The notes under the pieces: generated by a model
Told to the model about the DNA's origin: nothing
Database searches by the model: none
Seen by the model: the letters and a program-made list of their open reading frames with translations, nothing else
Shown here: positions 31,308 through 41,517 of the stretch, in pieces
How the letters are laid out: every line of letters starts with the position of its first letter
Numbering within the stretch: the stretch's first letter is position 1
From: Nematostella vectensis
Lineage: Eukaryota; Cnidaria; Anthozoa; Actiniaria; Edwardsiidae
Reading direction: 5' to 3'
Assembly: GCF_932526225.1 (NCBI RefSeq)
Contig: NC_064043.1
Location: 9,901,821-9,965,820, forward strand
DNA length: 64,000 nt
Made by a program: the position numbers and the translations under genes

Positions 31308-31515
31308 TAGAGCAAAGGCATCTTACATGGGACATTTTTCCCCGTCTTTTTCCGACTCACTTTCCGTTGCCATTACAGACAAGCAATATCCTTCGTGTTT
31401 ATTCGATTCAATATAAATCGCTGTTTGGTTCCAAGAAATACCCTCCTTTGAAGTACATTTGCCGTCTGAGTATCCGCTGGTTAACAATAGCGGCGGCTCA
31501 TCTAAGTTTTTGAAG
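31308..31515. promoter_or_regulatory. Bidirectional promoter region of AASDHPPT and VPS36
   Basis: Only 208 bp separate the two start codons on opposite strands. Short upstream ATGs precede AASDHPPT (ATG-TAA at 31320-31325 on the minus strand). I see no TATA box in a convincing position. Close divergence suggests a shared promoter; this is inference from spacing. Confidence 0.6.
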
Positions 31516-34500
31516 ATGGATCGCTTCACTTGGTGCTCGTCTTCAAATCTGTCAATTTTCCCCGGAGAGACTTTTGTCCATGAGCAGTCAGGAGTCAGAA
31601 TATACGATGGAGATAATAAGGCTAGTTTCTAAGCTATGCTTGTTTTAAGACGTTCAGATTATGAGATATTTGTCGAGCTGCACTTTATGCATCGAGTGAT
31701 TGGTTACATTTCACTTTATTTTCATCTTTCTACAGACAACGTTTGATAATGGAACTGTAAAACTGACATCCCATCGAGTTATCTGGGATGACACACAACA
31801 ACAGGTAAGCACATGAAAATTATCTTAGTTCTTTTCTGGGTGTTTCTAAGTTATTTAGTAACTAAAGTTAATTAAGTTATACTATTTAATAATTAAGTAA
31901 TAAAGTACTTATGTTATTGTTCGGTGTGTTAGAATCGTGCCATATCTATCCCATTATCCCTGGTCAGTAGAACAGAGGAACAAGGCTCTGGTTTTATGAG
32001 CAGGTAATGTACTATACCACTATCACCACATCCTCATCACTGTCATCTCCATCAATATGACCATAAACATTTCCCCTTCATTATCATAAAAAGCAATCTT
32101 CATAACAAAAAAAAAATACAACATGGATAAAACCAAGCAGTTGCAATCAAGTTTTCAATTGAATTTTTAATTCTCCCTTAGGGCACACCATGCTTAAGCA
32201 GAGCTTTCTTTAACAAGCAGCATCAATAAGTAAATTGTTATGAAAAGCCACATATAACTGTAAAAATAATCATTTCACTTTTACTATAGATTGTTTAGTA
32301 GACCATGTCCCATATGTAAAATCTTCTAGCTCTTTTGAGTAAAAGTTGTTATGGCTAAAGCCCTTTCTTTGTCTGATTATATGTAAGCATTTAGATTCTG
32401 ATAATAAACACAATGTCATTGTTTTCTAGTGCAAAGGTGACAATTCATCTACACCCCATGCCCCCAGGTAAAGAGCCAGGTCCAAGTGTGTCAAGTCCTT
32501 ACTCCTATATCCGATTCTCATTCAAACAAGGGGGGCATTCAGAGGTGAGCTCAAATTCATGGTAGCTATACTATTTGTCTATGGTTTGGGTCAATTTAGT
32601 TAGTCAGCGGCGTGGGCCAAAAGGGACTTTCAAGGCATTTTCTCCTGTATATTAGACAAAGTCCTTATACATTTACTGTATGTTTGGCTGGTAAAAAGGA
32701 AGGGGGCGGGCCCCCTAGGCCACCCCTCTGGCTAACCTCCTGTTAGTCATGGCCATAGCAGGGAATGAGTAACAGGGGATACATCCCCCCTCCCTCCAAC
32801 ATTGGTGACTGAGTATGTCCAGAAAACACCTTCCATTTTAGAATTTGTCTGGGCCATCATCACAAGGTTATAGGTGCATAGCAATGATTTGCTACTGCTT
32901 TGCACCCACCCTTTTACCAAATGACTGTCTCCCCCTTTTCAATTTTTATTTAGCAAAAGATAGTGAAGTTACCTAATCGACCAGTAGTGAAACTAGTAAA
33001 ATCTGGCTACTCTATGATTACCTCTAGCATTTCTAAATCAATGCATAGTAAGAAGAACATTGAGGAATAGGATAAAACCATTTACTTTTGTCTATTCAGC
33101 TATTCAGCAGGCTTGTGGAACAATTGGGCAAGAAAGCTTGGCAGACTCTTCCCTCTGCTTCCACAAGCACCACAAAATCAGGGGTGAGATTCCTAATGTA
33201 TGGTGACTACAGCAATTACAACACTTAGCACAACATAGCACAAACTATAGCAAGAAAACAATGTTAATCATTCCAATGACCATCAAGTAATTTTAAACAC
33301 AACAGCAACTATAGCCAATACAACAACAGTGACTAATTAAAGACAACAGCAGTTACTATAGTAAAGACAATAAAATGCAATTGTAGCAAGACAATAAAAA
33401 CAGCTGAAGAAAGACATCAAAAGCTGTCACAAGCTGGCTGTCTAGCTAGATTAGCTTTTTAGTTATTTCTAGACAGCCAGTACCCGATTTGTATTAAAGT
33501 ATTTAGTTTTGTATTGTAATTTCATCTTGTGGTACAAATAAATATATTGTATTGTAAAAGACTACAACTCAGCAACTAAAAAAAACAATTATACAGCAAT
33601 TGCAACAACAGCAAAAAATAGTATTGACAATAAAACAAATGTAGCTAGACAACAACAGCAACTATAGTATAAAAATAAAGCAACTGTAGCAAGACAACAA
33701 TAGCAACTAGCAAAGACACAACTTCAGCAGTTACAAATCTAAAGATCTAAAAAATGAAACAGCAGATCTGTAATAAACTATATTTTTGTTTATATGTGAC
33801 TGAGAGAGAGCAAGCTTCATAAATAATAAAAGAAGTACTCTTTCAGCAATCACCATACACTAGTTGAAACTGCAGCAAGAATTTAAAAAATACTTTTGGC
33901 ACAAAAATACAATGTTGTTTCATAACATAAACAGGATAAGGTATAGAAAACATTAATTTTTAAATTTGTTTACCTCATAGTTGAGATCACGCGGTGTTGG
34001 AGGTATTGTTGGTATTGAGAGAAAACTAGAACAACAGAGCAAGCAAACAGATGACAATATCAATAAGGTTTGAGATTCTAACCAAATTTTAACAATCCTG
34101 CACAATTATATAAGCTCAGCTTTATCTTCCTTTAAATAGGCTTTCAAAGACCTGGACGCCCTAATGGAGAAGGTAATGTAAAAAATGGTGTATTTTATTT
34201 TGTACTGTACATAAATGAACCTAAGTAATAAACACCATAAACACGTTAAATAAAAGGACAGAGTTCAACAGTTTTAACTCTTCAATGTCAGGCTAAAGAA
34301 ATGGTGGAAATTGCAGACAAAGTTGCTTCTAAACTTGAAGAGAAAAAAGGTTCAATCACTGAAGATGAGGTACAAATAATGAGACTGCTCATAGAAATAA
34401 CAATAATCATCTGCTTGCAAACGTTGTGCATGTAAACTGTTGTGCAATCAAGGGCAATGACCTCAGGTTTGGGTGGTGGTACTTGTAGGAGGTAGGGTGG

Positions 34501-37337
34501 AGTGTAAGACAACTAAGATAGATCACTTACCAAGATAGATGGGTCAAAACAATCTGAAAATTTTATTAACATTTATTTTTTTATTTTTGGAGGTGGTTTA
34601 ATAGTTTCCCCCTTGTGCATACTTAGAAGCGTTATATGTTACAAAATACTTTTAGGTTAAAACCTTGTATTGATTCCTCTAAACGAAAGCCCATTTTTTT
34701 ATTTCCAGACGGTGATGTTCAAATCATACTTGCTTAGCATGGGAATTGACAACCCAGTCACTAGGTAACATGAGTATAGCTTTTTTTCTTCTTTTACTGT
34801 AAACTCCTCTGCTTATCATACCTCAATATATTTAGAGATACAGTTGGTACAGGGGCTAACTACCACAATGAGCTTGCCAAAGAACTTGGGAAATTCTTAG
34901 ATGCCATTATCAAGGTAAGTACTTGCGCCAAAATTTATTGCAACAAGCATTGAATAAACTGTACAGATGATAGGACAGAAGACACCTCTGTGTTAAAGAT
35001 TATGTTAGAGGCCTTTCTCCTACTAAGTAAAGACACTGGACTATTGTGCAGAATACATATTTCTTCACAGTACATCATAGTACATTTTTTTCACGAAAAT
35101 GGATCTTAACTATGACTGTTTGTTTTCTAATTTAGGATGAAGGAGGTATGATGGCTCTAAGCGATGTGTATTGTCGATTTAACAGAGCCAGAGGCATGGA
35201 GGTAGGAATATACAACAAAACAATACTGTAATAATTGTGGATTTTTTACAAATTAAAAAGTACATTTGCTTTAACTCACATATTTACAGGCTGCATAGCA
35301 CCCCACAGATCCACTGACAGGCCAGGCCATGCACCAGACAGTTTAAAGTCATTGGTTATAGCCCTCTGACCAAGGTTTTCACAGCCTCCCCTTAAAAACC
35401 ATCCTGCCCTCAAGTTCATGGTTTCTGATGGAGGAAATTGACCTTGAACCAAGCATATGATAATACCATTGAACCATTAGCTAAACTATGCAAGCATCAA
35501 CATGTCCAGAGTAACTGCAACTCCAATCACTCTTCTTTTGTTGTTGTTGTTGTTGTTGTCTTATAGCTTGTATCACCTGAAGACCTGGTGAATGCTTCAC
35601 AACAATTTGAGAAACTTAGAATACCGCTGAGGTGAATTTGAGCCCTATTTCTCTTACATTGGTAGAGGCTTGTTACTTACCTTTTTTTTGTCCATTGTCA
35701 GGCTGCGTCGGTTTGACAGTGGTGTCCTTGTTGTGCAGTCAATCTCCCATAGCGACGAGGAAGTCGTCATCAGCACCAAAAAAGCTGTAAGTGCTGTTGT
35801 ATGTAGCGTGATGGTAACCTTTCTTTGATTTAATGTCCTTTTGAGTGTAGACTATTATATTGAGGACACAGAAAACAGGCCATGCTGAACAACTTTGACC
35901 AATCAGATTCGGCTTGAACACCGTAAACATTTTGAAAAAAAAAACAGTTCAGCCAATAAGAAACGGGGGTTGTTTATTTGATCTTGTACGTATAGTGGAT
36001 CGTGGGAAGGAACGTTAAGCGTTTTTCATTGGCTAAACTTTTTTCCCAAAATGTTTACGGTGTTCAAGCCGAATCTGATTGGTCAAAGTTGTTCAGCATG
36101 GCCCGCTTTCTCTGTCCTCGCTGTAAGGCTGAACGTTATTGATTCCCGAGGAATAGTGGAAAGAAATGGCAACCAAATGTTTACATTTAGACTTGGTTTT
36201 GACACTTTTCTTTTAATAACCATCCCATATGGAAATAGGCCATTCCAGCTATAAGCTTGTGCACATTACTGTACATTAGAAACCTACCCCAACTACCAGA
36301 ATGCGGCACATGTCTCTTTAAGCTTCCACCAAACAAAATGTGTGCTGCATGACAGTAGTAGTTGAGGTAGGTTTCCATGTCAAGTGTGTGTGCAGTCTTA
36401 TAGCTGCAGAAACTATGATGATCCATAAAAAAATATATCTAATGAATTTGGGGCAAATAAGGAAGATGTGTGGATGTCTATTTTTGTGTGTATTAATACT
36501 TATGCTGTTTGAGCGTAGCCTAAACATTCCATTCAATTAACGCATTACCCGATCCTGCTGATCAAAGCTTGTTCACAACTATTGTCTACATTCCGTGAAT
36601 GTACTAACAGCTCGATGACAAGGGCTCCTTGACCGCGGAAGAGCTGGCGCATTTTGCTGAAGTGTCTGTCATGCTTGCCAAGGAGAGGTACGTCATATCA
36701 TAGTATATTGTAGATGTACAGTGTAACCTCAATATAACGAACATCTATTAAGCGGACACCCTCCTTATAACATACACAAAAGTCGGATTTTAAATTATTA
36801 AGTGCAACTCTTTAAATAGGACCTGCATATGAGGACACATTCAATGATAATAAAAGAAAACTTGTTTGTTTGACTCGTGCTATCAGTACCGACATGCAAC
36901 TCAAACAAAGGAAGCCCAATCATGAAAAGGGCTAGAAAAACCTTTTCCTATGCTTTCTTTAACTGATTGAGATGGCCCACCTTACTGCGCTTTTGAGAAC
37001 TCTTGCCAACAGTTTCTTTAACCCATTCTTATTTCCGGCAATCAAGTTTTGAATTTGTAACGGAACACATTTTGGATTGGTCAAATGTTTTGGTGAGATT
37101 GCGCGATTGTTATCCGAGCAAGTGTGTCCGAATGAAAACAGTTTAAGGCTTTAGATGGACGGAATCTGTATTATATTTTGCGCTTGGAATTCACGAGTGT
37201 GAGGTTTCAGGTTTTACTCAAAATCGCTTTCTCCCATTAGGTTAGTTGTCACTGAAAAAGCCGGCAAAGCGTGTAGAGACGACAGTGTGGAGGGCTTGCG
37301 CTTTTATCCGAACCTCTTCGCAGAACGAGAAGCTTAA
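31516..37337 (+). CDS. VPS36: ESCRT-II subunit VPS36 (EAP45)
   Basis: Fifteen exons: 31516-31620, 31736-31804, 31933-32003, 32430-32544, 33100-33183, 33981-34067, 34140-34172, 34292-34369, 34709-34764, 34836-34914, 35136-35201, 35567-35631, 35702-35786, 36611-36687, 37241-37337. They join in frame to 388 residues; human VPS36 has 386. VPS36 binds phosphoinositides and ubiquitin through its N-terminal GLUE domain and with VPS22/VPS25 forms ESCRT-II on endosomes. Seen: the GLUE domain at about 1-140 ([54 protein letters not shown]); [11 protein letters not shown] in the linker; and the winged-helix EAP30 part ([57 protein letters not shown], ending [14 protein letters not shown]). No NZF finger is inserted, as in animals. 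Intron 1 appears to be GC-AG. Confidence 0.97.
33200..33423. repeat. CAA/CAG-rich simple sequence in VPS36 intron 5
   Basis: An irregular array of AACAGCAACTATAGCAA-like units runs here and resumes at about 33560-33760 on the other side of the LINE fragment. This suggests that the LINE copy lies inside an older simple repeat. Confidence 0.6.
33424..33560 (+). mobile_element. Truncated 3' end of the same LINE family
   Basis: This copy in VPS36 intron 5 matches the 3' UTR of the LINE at 9150-12380: AGATTAGCTTTTTAGTTA, GCCAGTACCCGATTTGTAT (against GCCAATACCCAAAATCTG), TGTGGTACAAATAAATATAT and a short TGT-rich tail. It is on the plus strand and retains only about 135 bp. Confidence 0.82.
33434..33480 (+). 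other. LINE 3'-end stem-loop, second copy
   Basis: CTGGCTGTCTAG at 33434-33445 pairs perfectly over 12 bp with CTAGACAGCCAG at 33469-33480 around a 23-nt loop. Compared with the copy at 9247-9287, one C-G pair has become T-A, keeping the pairing. Confidence 0.75.
35863..36119. mobile_element. 257-bp MITE in VPS36 intron 13
   Basis: GAGGACACAGAAAACAGGCC at the left and its near-complement GGCCCGCTTTCTCTGTCCTC at the right continue inward for about 85 bp each, including CCAATCAGATTCGGCTTGAA/TTCAAGCCGAATCTGATTGG. The middle has no coding capacity. Identical translated segments from both ends come from the inverted repeat. The flanks show no obvious target duplication. Confidence 0.82.
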
Positions 37338-37969
37338 GTGGGAAGATTCGTTCGCTGCTTGGAGATCCTGTGGTCTTTCAGTGTCCTTCCAAAGAAGCAC
37401 GGGTTAACCAAAATGAATCGTAGAAGATAGTGAAATTAATTGTGAAAGAAAAATCTACGAGCTTTGTGGCCGCCAACAATGTTGGAAGCAGTCATGTTTG
37501 GAGTTAATAAGATTCTAGTATAATCAGAGCCGTTCCTCTAGCATATGTGCAAGTCGAATCTGCTCATACTTACAGATCTAGTGTATGGACATATATGAGG
37601 GAGCTATGGGCCTCTCTCATCCAGAAGAATGAGGGTTCGCCAACGCCTGTTCCGCTCAATTTCTAATCAAGGCGCTGGTGTTCATGAAGGGCCAACAATA
37701 CCACGACAAGTTCTTTTATAATGAACCTTAATTTTATGAGAAGAAACATTGTAGAAATCCCCAAAAAGGAATGGGAAACACACGAATAGTATCAGAGGAA
37801 TCGAGTAAGAAGCGTCAGTCAGTGACACATAAATAAGAGTCCGATTGTTCGCCAGCTGATTCTTCCCCCCGATTTCCTTAGGAAAGTACCCCGACAACAG
37901 TCCCTCTCTTTCAGGGTATGGCGCTTATCTAGAATTACACAATGTCATTTTTTTGTGAAATTTGTATCT
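37338..37969. other. VPS36 3' UTR and spacer
   Basis: No second gene is visible. AATAAG at about 37506 is a weak poly(A)-signal candidate for VPS36. ORFs here are short. Confidence 0.4.
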
Positions 37970-38254
37970 ATTTTCAATAATCAGTGTTGGTTTGAGAAAA
38001 ATACAAACTACATAGGTTTCCCTACAGGTCTGTTTCGTGGTTGCCCACTCATCAGGGGATTTAATGAGAATATTCCTACCATCGTATATATACTATTAAC
38101 ATTGAAATTTACATAATAATAGACTGATAGTTTTAGCTAAGGCGGTAAGAGGAACAATAGCGAGTTACATTAAATATGCGGGGCGAAAACTAACAGTGCG
38201 GAACGTGTGAAAAATTGATAGCGCGAAAATTTAATGGTGACGGGATTAACAGTT

Positions 38255-39115
38255 CTAATTGTTTCGTAGCAGGGCTTTGTTTCTGTGGCGGCACGAGGAC
38301 ACGAGTTCATTGCGTTTATTTAGAGTTGATAGTTTGGGTTGGCAAATGATCGTCAGCTTTTCCTTGAGGCAGAGGTTGCAACGCTTAGTGGTACTGTTGT
38401 AGGCGGAGTGGGAAGAAAGAATGCGCCATGAAATAAAGTACTCAATCATGCTGTCCTTGAGAGTCCAGACGTGTTTGCTGAGTTCGGTGGAGTTTCTGTG
38501 TTTGGCGTGTCGGAATGATGCGGTGTGGTTTCTGTACCTGGTCTTGAAGCTGTTTTCAGTGAGCCCGACGTATGTTTCCGAGGTGTTGTTGTCTTTTCGA
38601 GTTACGGTAGCTTGGTAGATAACAGATGTCTGTAGGCAGTTTCCGTCTAGAGGGCAGGTGTCTTTCTGTCGGCAGTTGCATGTCTTGTTGTTGGTAGTGG
38701 TAGGGGCGGAGCTGGCGGTCTCGGTAGCCGACGATGCGGTGATGATGCGCTTGTTGTGGTTGTCGATGATCTGTTTGGTGTTGTTCATGCAGCTGTAACT
38801 GATTTTGATGGTGTTTCTGTTGAAGATTTTACGGAGGTGGTTGTCTTTCGGGAAGTGTTTGTCTATCAGGGTGAGGAATCTGTGGCCGATGTTGGTGCTG
38901 GTGTTCTTGCTGAAGGGCGGGTTGTACCATAGGATGTTGTTGCGTTTGCGGGTTTTACGGTTGGTTACGGTGTTGGGTTCGTAGCGTAGCGTGTAGTTGT
39001 ATCCGCTATCGTCGAGTGCTTTCTGGTAAGGTGGCGCGGTCTGGTCAAAGGAGGCTTGGTCTGAAGATAGGGCTTGTTTGTTTGCCAAACAAGTTGTCAA
39101 TTTCCTAGACGTCAC
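38255..39115 (-). pseudogene. Penelope-like GIY-YIG fragment, left (inverted) copy
   Basis: The 286-codon frame is open but starts by chance in the spacer (about the first 13 residues are not element protein). It carries the end of the RT region (SSDQASFDQTAPPYQKALDD), the linker with TNIGHRFLTLIDKHFPKDNH, a Cys-rich motif (CNCRQKDTCPLDGNCLQ) and the GIY-YIG nuclease (TYVGLTENSFKTRYRNH, then HVWTLKD). The RT catalytic core is absent, so it cannot move alone. The right copy has the same protein. Confidence 0.82.
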
Positions 39116-40066
39116 CCTCGACCCAAAACGTAATGCACACCAGCCTTATACAAAGCCGAACTCCTCGCTACAATATGTCCACCGTGAGAGCAACCACCCG
39201 CCCTCCATCACCAAGAACATCCCTGCTGGTATCAACAGACGCCTATCTGCCCTATCTTCAGACCAAGCCTCCTTTGACCAGACCGCGCCACCTTACCAGA
39301 AAGCACTCGACGATAGCGGATACAATTAACGCTACGCTACGAACCCAACACCGTAACCAACCGTAAAACCCGCAAACGCAACAACATCCTATGGTACAAC
39401 CCGCCCTTCAGCAAGAACACCAGCACCAACATCGGCCACAGATTCCTCACCCTGATAGACAAACACTTCCCGAAAGACAACCACCTCCGTAAAATCTTCA
39501 ACAGAAACACCATCAAAATCAGTTACAGCTGCATGAACAACACCAAACAGATCATCGACAACCACAACAAGCGCATCATCACCGCATCGTCGGCTACCGA
39601 GACCGCCAGCTCCGCCCCTACCACTACCAACAACAAGACATGCAACTGCCGACAGAAAGACACCTGCCCTCTAGACGGAAACTGCCTACAGACATCTGTT
39701 ATCTACCAAGCTACCGTAACTCGAAAAGACAACAACACCTCGGAAACATACGTCGGGCTCACTGAAAACAGCTTCAAGACCAGGTACAGAAACCACACCG
39801 CATCATTCCGACACGCCAAACACAGAAACTCCACCGAACTCAGCAAACACGTCTGGACTCTCAAGGACAGCATGATTGAGTACTTTATTTCATGGCGCAT
39901 TCTTTCTTCCCACTCCGCCTACAACAGTACCACTAAGCGTTGCAACCTCTGCCTCAAGGAAAAGCTGACGATCATCTGCCAACCCAAACTATCAACTCTA
40001 AATAAACACAATGAACTCGTGTCCTCGTGCCGCCACAGAAACAAAGCCCTGCTACGAAACAATTAG
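39078..40066 (+). pseudogene. Penelope-like fragment, right copy, frameshifted
   Basis: It begins further upstream in the RT domain than the left copy (VVNFLDVTLDPKRNAHQPYT, VHRESNHPPSITKNIPAGIN). The frame then ends at 39329 because of a one-base loss and a substitution near 39325 relative to the left arm. The GIY-YIG part is open again from 39533 to 40066. It differs from the left copy there by one residue (NKHNELV against NKRNELV), indicating a very recent common origin. Confidence 0.82.
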
Positions 40067-40412
40067 AACTGTTAATCCCGTCACCATTAAATTTTCGCGC
40101 TATCAATTTTTCACACGTTCCGCACTGTTAGTTTTCGCCCCGCATATTTAATGTAACTCGCTATTGTTCCTCTTACCGCCTTAGCTAAAACTATCAGTCT
40201 ATTATTATGTAAATTTCAATGTTAATAGTATATATACGATGGTAGGAATATTCTCATTAAATCCCCTGATGAGTGGGCAACCACGAAACAGACCTGTAGG
40301 GAAACCTATGTAGTTTGTATTTTTCTCAAACCAACACTATACACCGCTCTACTTTCGAGTATTGAGCACTTTCTATGAAAGCCTTCAACCATCATTTTAT
40401 TTTCAATAATCA

Positions 40413-41517
40413 TGTATAGTAAACTTGACAATTCAAAAACGAGTAGCGAATACTCAAAAGATGCAAATAACTACACCATTTTTGGGTCCATCGAGTTCCT
40501 TGCTTGTTGTCGAGCAAAACACAGAAAAAGTACTTTGTTTCTCCGATGATCTTTTTTATTTATATACGACGATAATTCTTCCGATGATGACTTGTTATAA
40601 CTTTCCAATTCGACTTTCGATTCGACTATTCAACTATATTAAAAAAAACTCACGACGATACTAACGCTTCTCCTTTTATACTCTTCTGTTTACTAAATAT
40701 AGCTAATTACCTAATATTCTAGAATTAACCTAACGCTATTTTTGGAATTTTCTCTTCACTTATGAACTTTCCTGAACTTATGTGATTTTACTAACGCTCA
40801 CGCGAGCAAGATCTAGTAACTACTAAATGGCTTTTCATTTGTATTTGTCACGCTACATTCTAGAACACTCTAGAACTAATCTCTGTATCAAATAAACAAT
40901 ATCGCGTGACTGCGAACTTTCACGAAATATCTACAAAATATGTCTTATTTACAAAGACTTATCCGACTATTCTAGAACTAACAATCTAGACCCTACTTTT
41001 TACAATACTAGAACTTACTAGAATTTCATATCTACAAACACACTTATAAATAATATATTCTAAGGTCCATTTACTTAGTCCTTCATAATATTGCTCACAC
41101 AATGGGAGTGATATAATGCGAAAAAAGATTTGGAGATTCTTCTATGAGAAAATACCAATTTAGTTTGCTTGGGGGAGGGGAGGGGGTAATTGCCCTCCAT
41201 CCGTCCACCACTAGCTAGATCAAGTAAATAAAGCATGCTAGAAAAAAATCACTGAGACCAATACTATTGCAGTTTAAGATAATTTTGCATTAATCAATCG
41301 CTTTCATTTATGACATTAAAATATTTGTTGACAAATTTGTCTTTATCACAATTATTTGGCGCAAACGACAGTTAACCCTGTAGTGCATGGTAACGATAAG
41401 TCGCTCTGAATCAGGCTTGAATTAAAAGTCCGAAACTTTTGTGTATTTTGCGACTCTGTTTTGGTTTTACTTAATCATCTTCAATCGCCAAAACGATTAA
41501 TTAATCCATAAAACTAA
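40413..41517. other. AT-rich non-coding stretch with TTCTAGAA palindromes
   Basis: No gene was found. TTCTAGAA occurs at 40717, 40858 and 40970, with further TCTAGAAC and ACTAGAAC variants in between. Otherwise it is low-complexity AT-rich DNA. Confidence 0.45.

Larger units (their letters stand above)
37970..40412. mobile_element. Penelope-like element pair, head-to-head palindrome with 14-bp TSD
   Basis: Two inverted copies of a Penelope-like element 3' part face each other: the left arm is 37983-39073 (minus) and the right arm 39249-40338 (plus). The arms are nearly identical, 1091 against 1090 bp, separated by 175 bp that belong to the longer right copy. The direct repeat ATTTTCAATAATCA occurs at 37970-37983 and 40399-40412, consistent with a target-site duplication of the whole composite. 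The right end carries about 60 bp that the left end lacks. Confidence 0.8.

Noticed and set aside
31323-31529. Minus-strand ORF as the AASDHPPT N-terminus
   Set aside because: It ends in a stop just before the AASDHPPT start and lies in another frame; it overlaps VPS36 exon 1.
38421-38618. Identical 65-codon ORFs on opposite strands (38421-38618 and 39703-39900)
   Set aside because: They are antisense shadows of the two inverted Penelope-like GIY-YIG copies.
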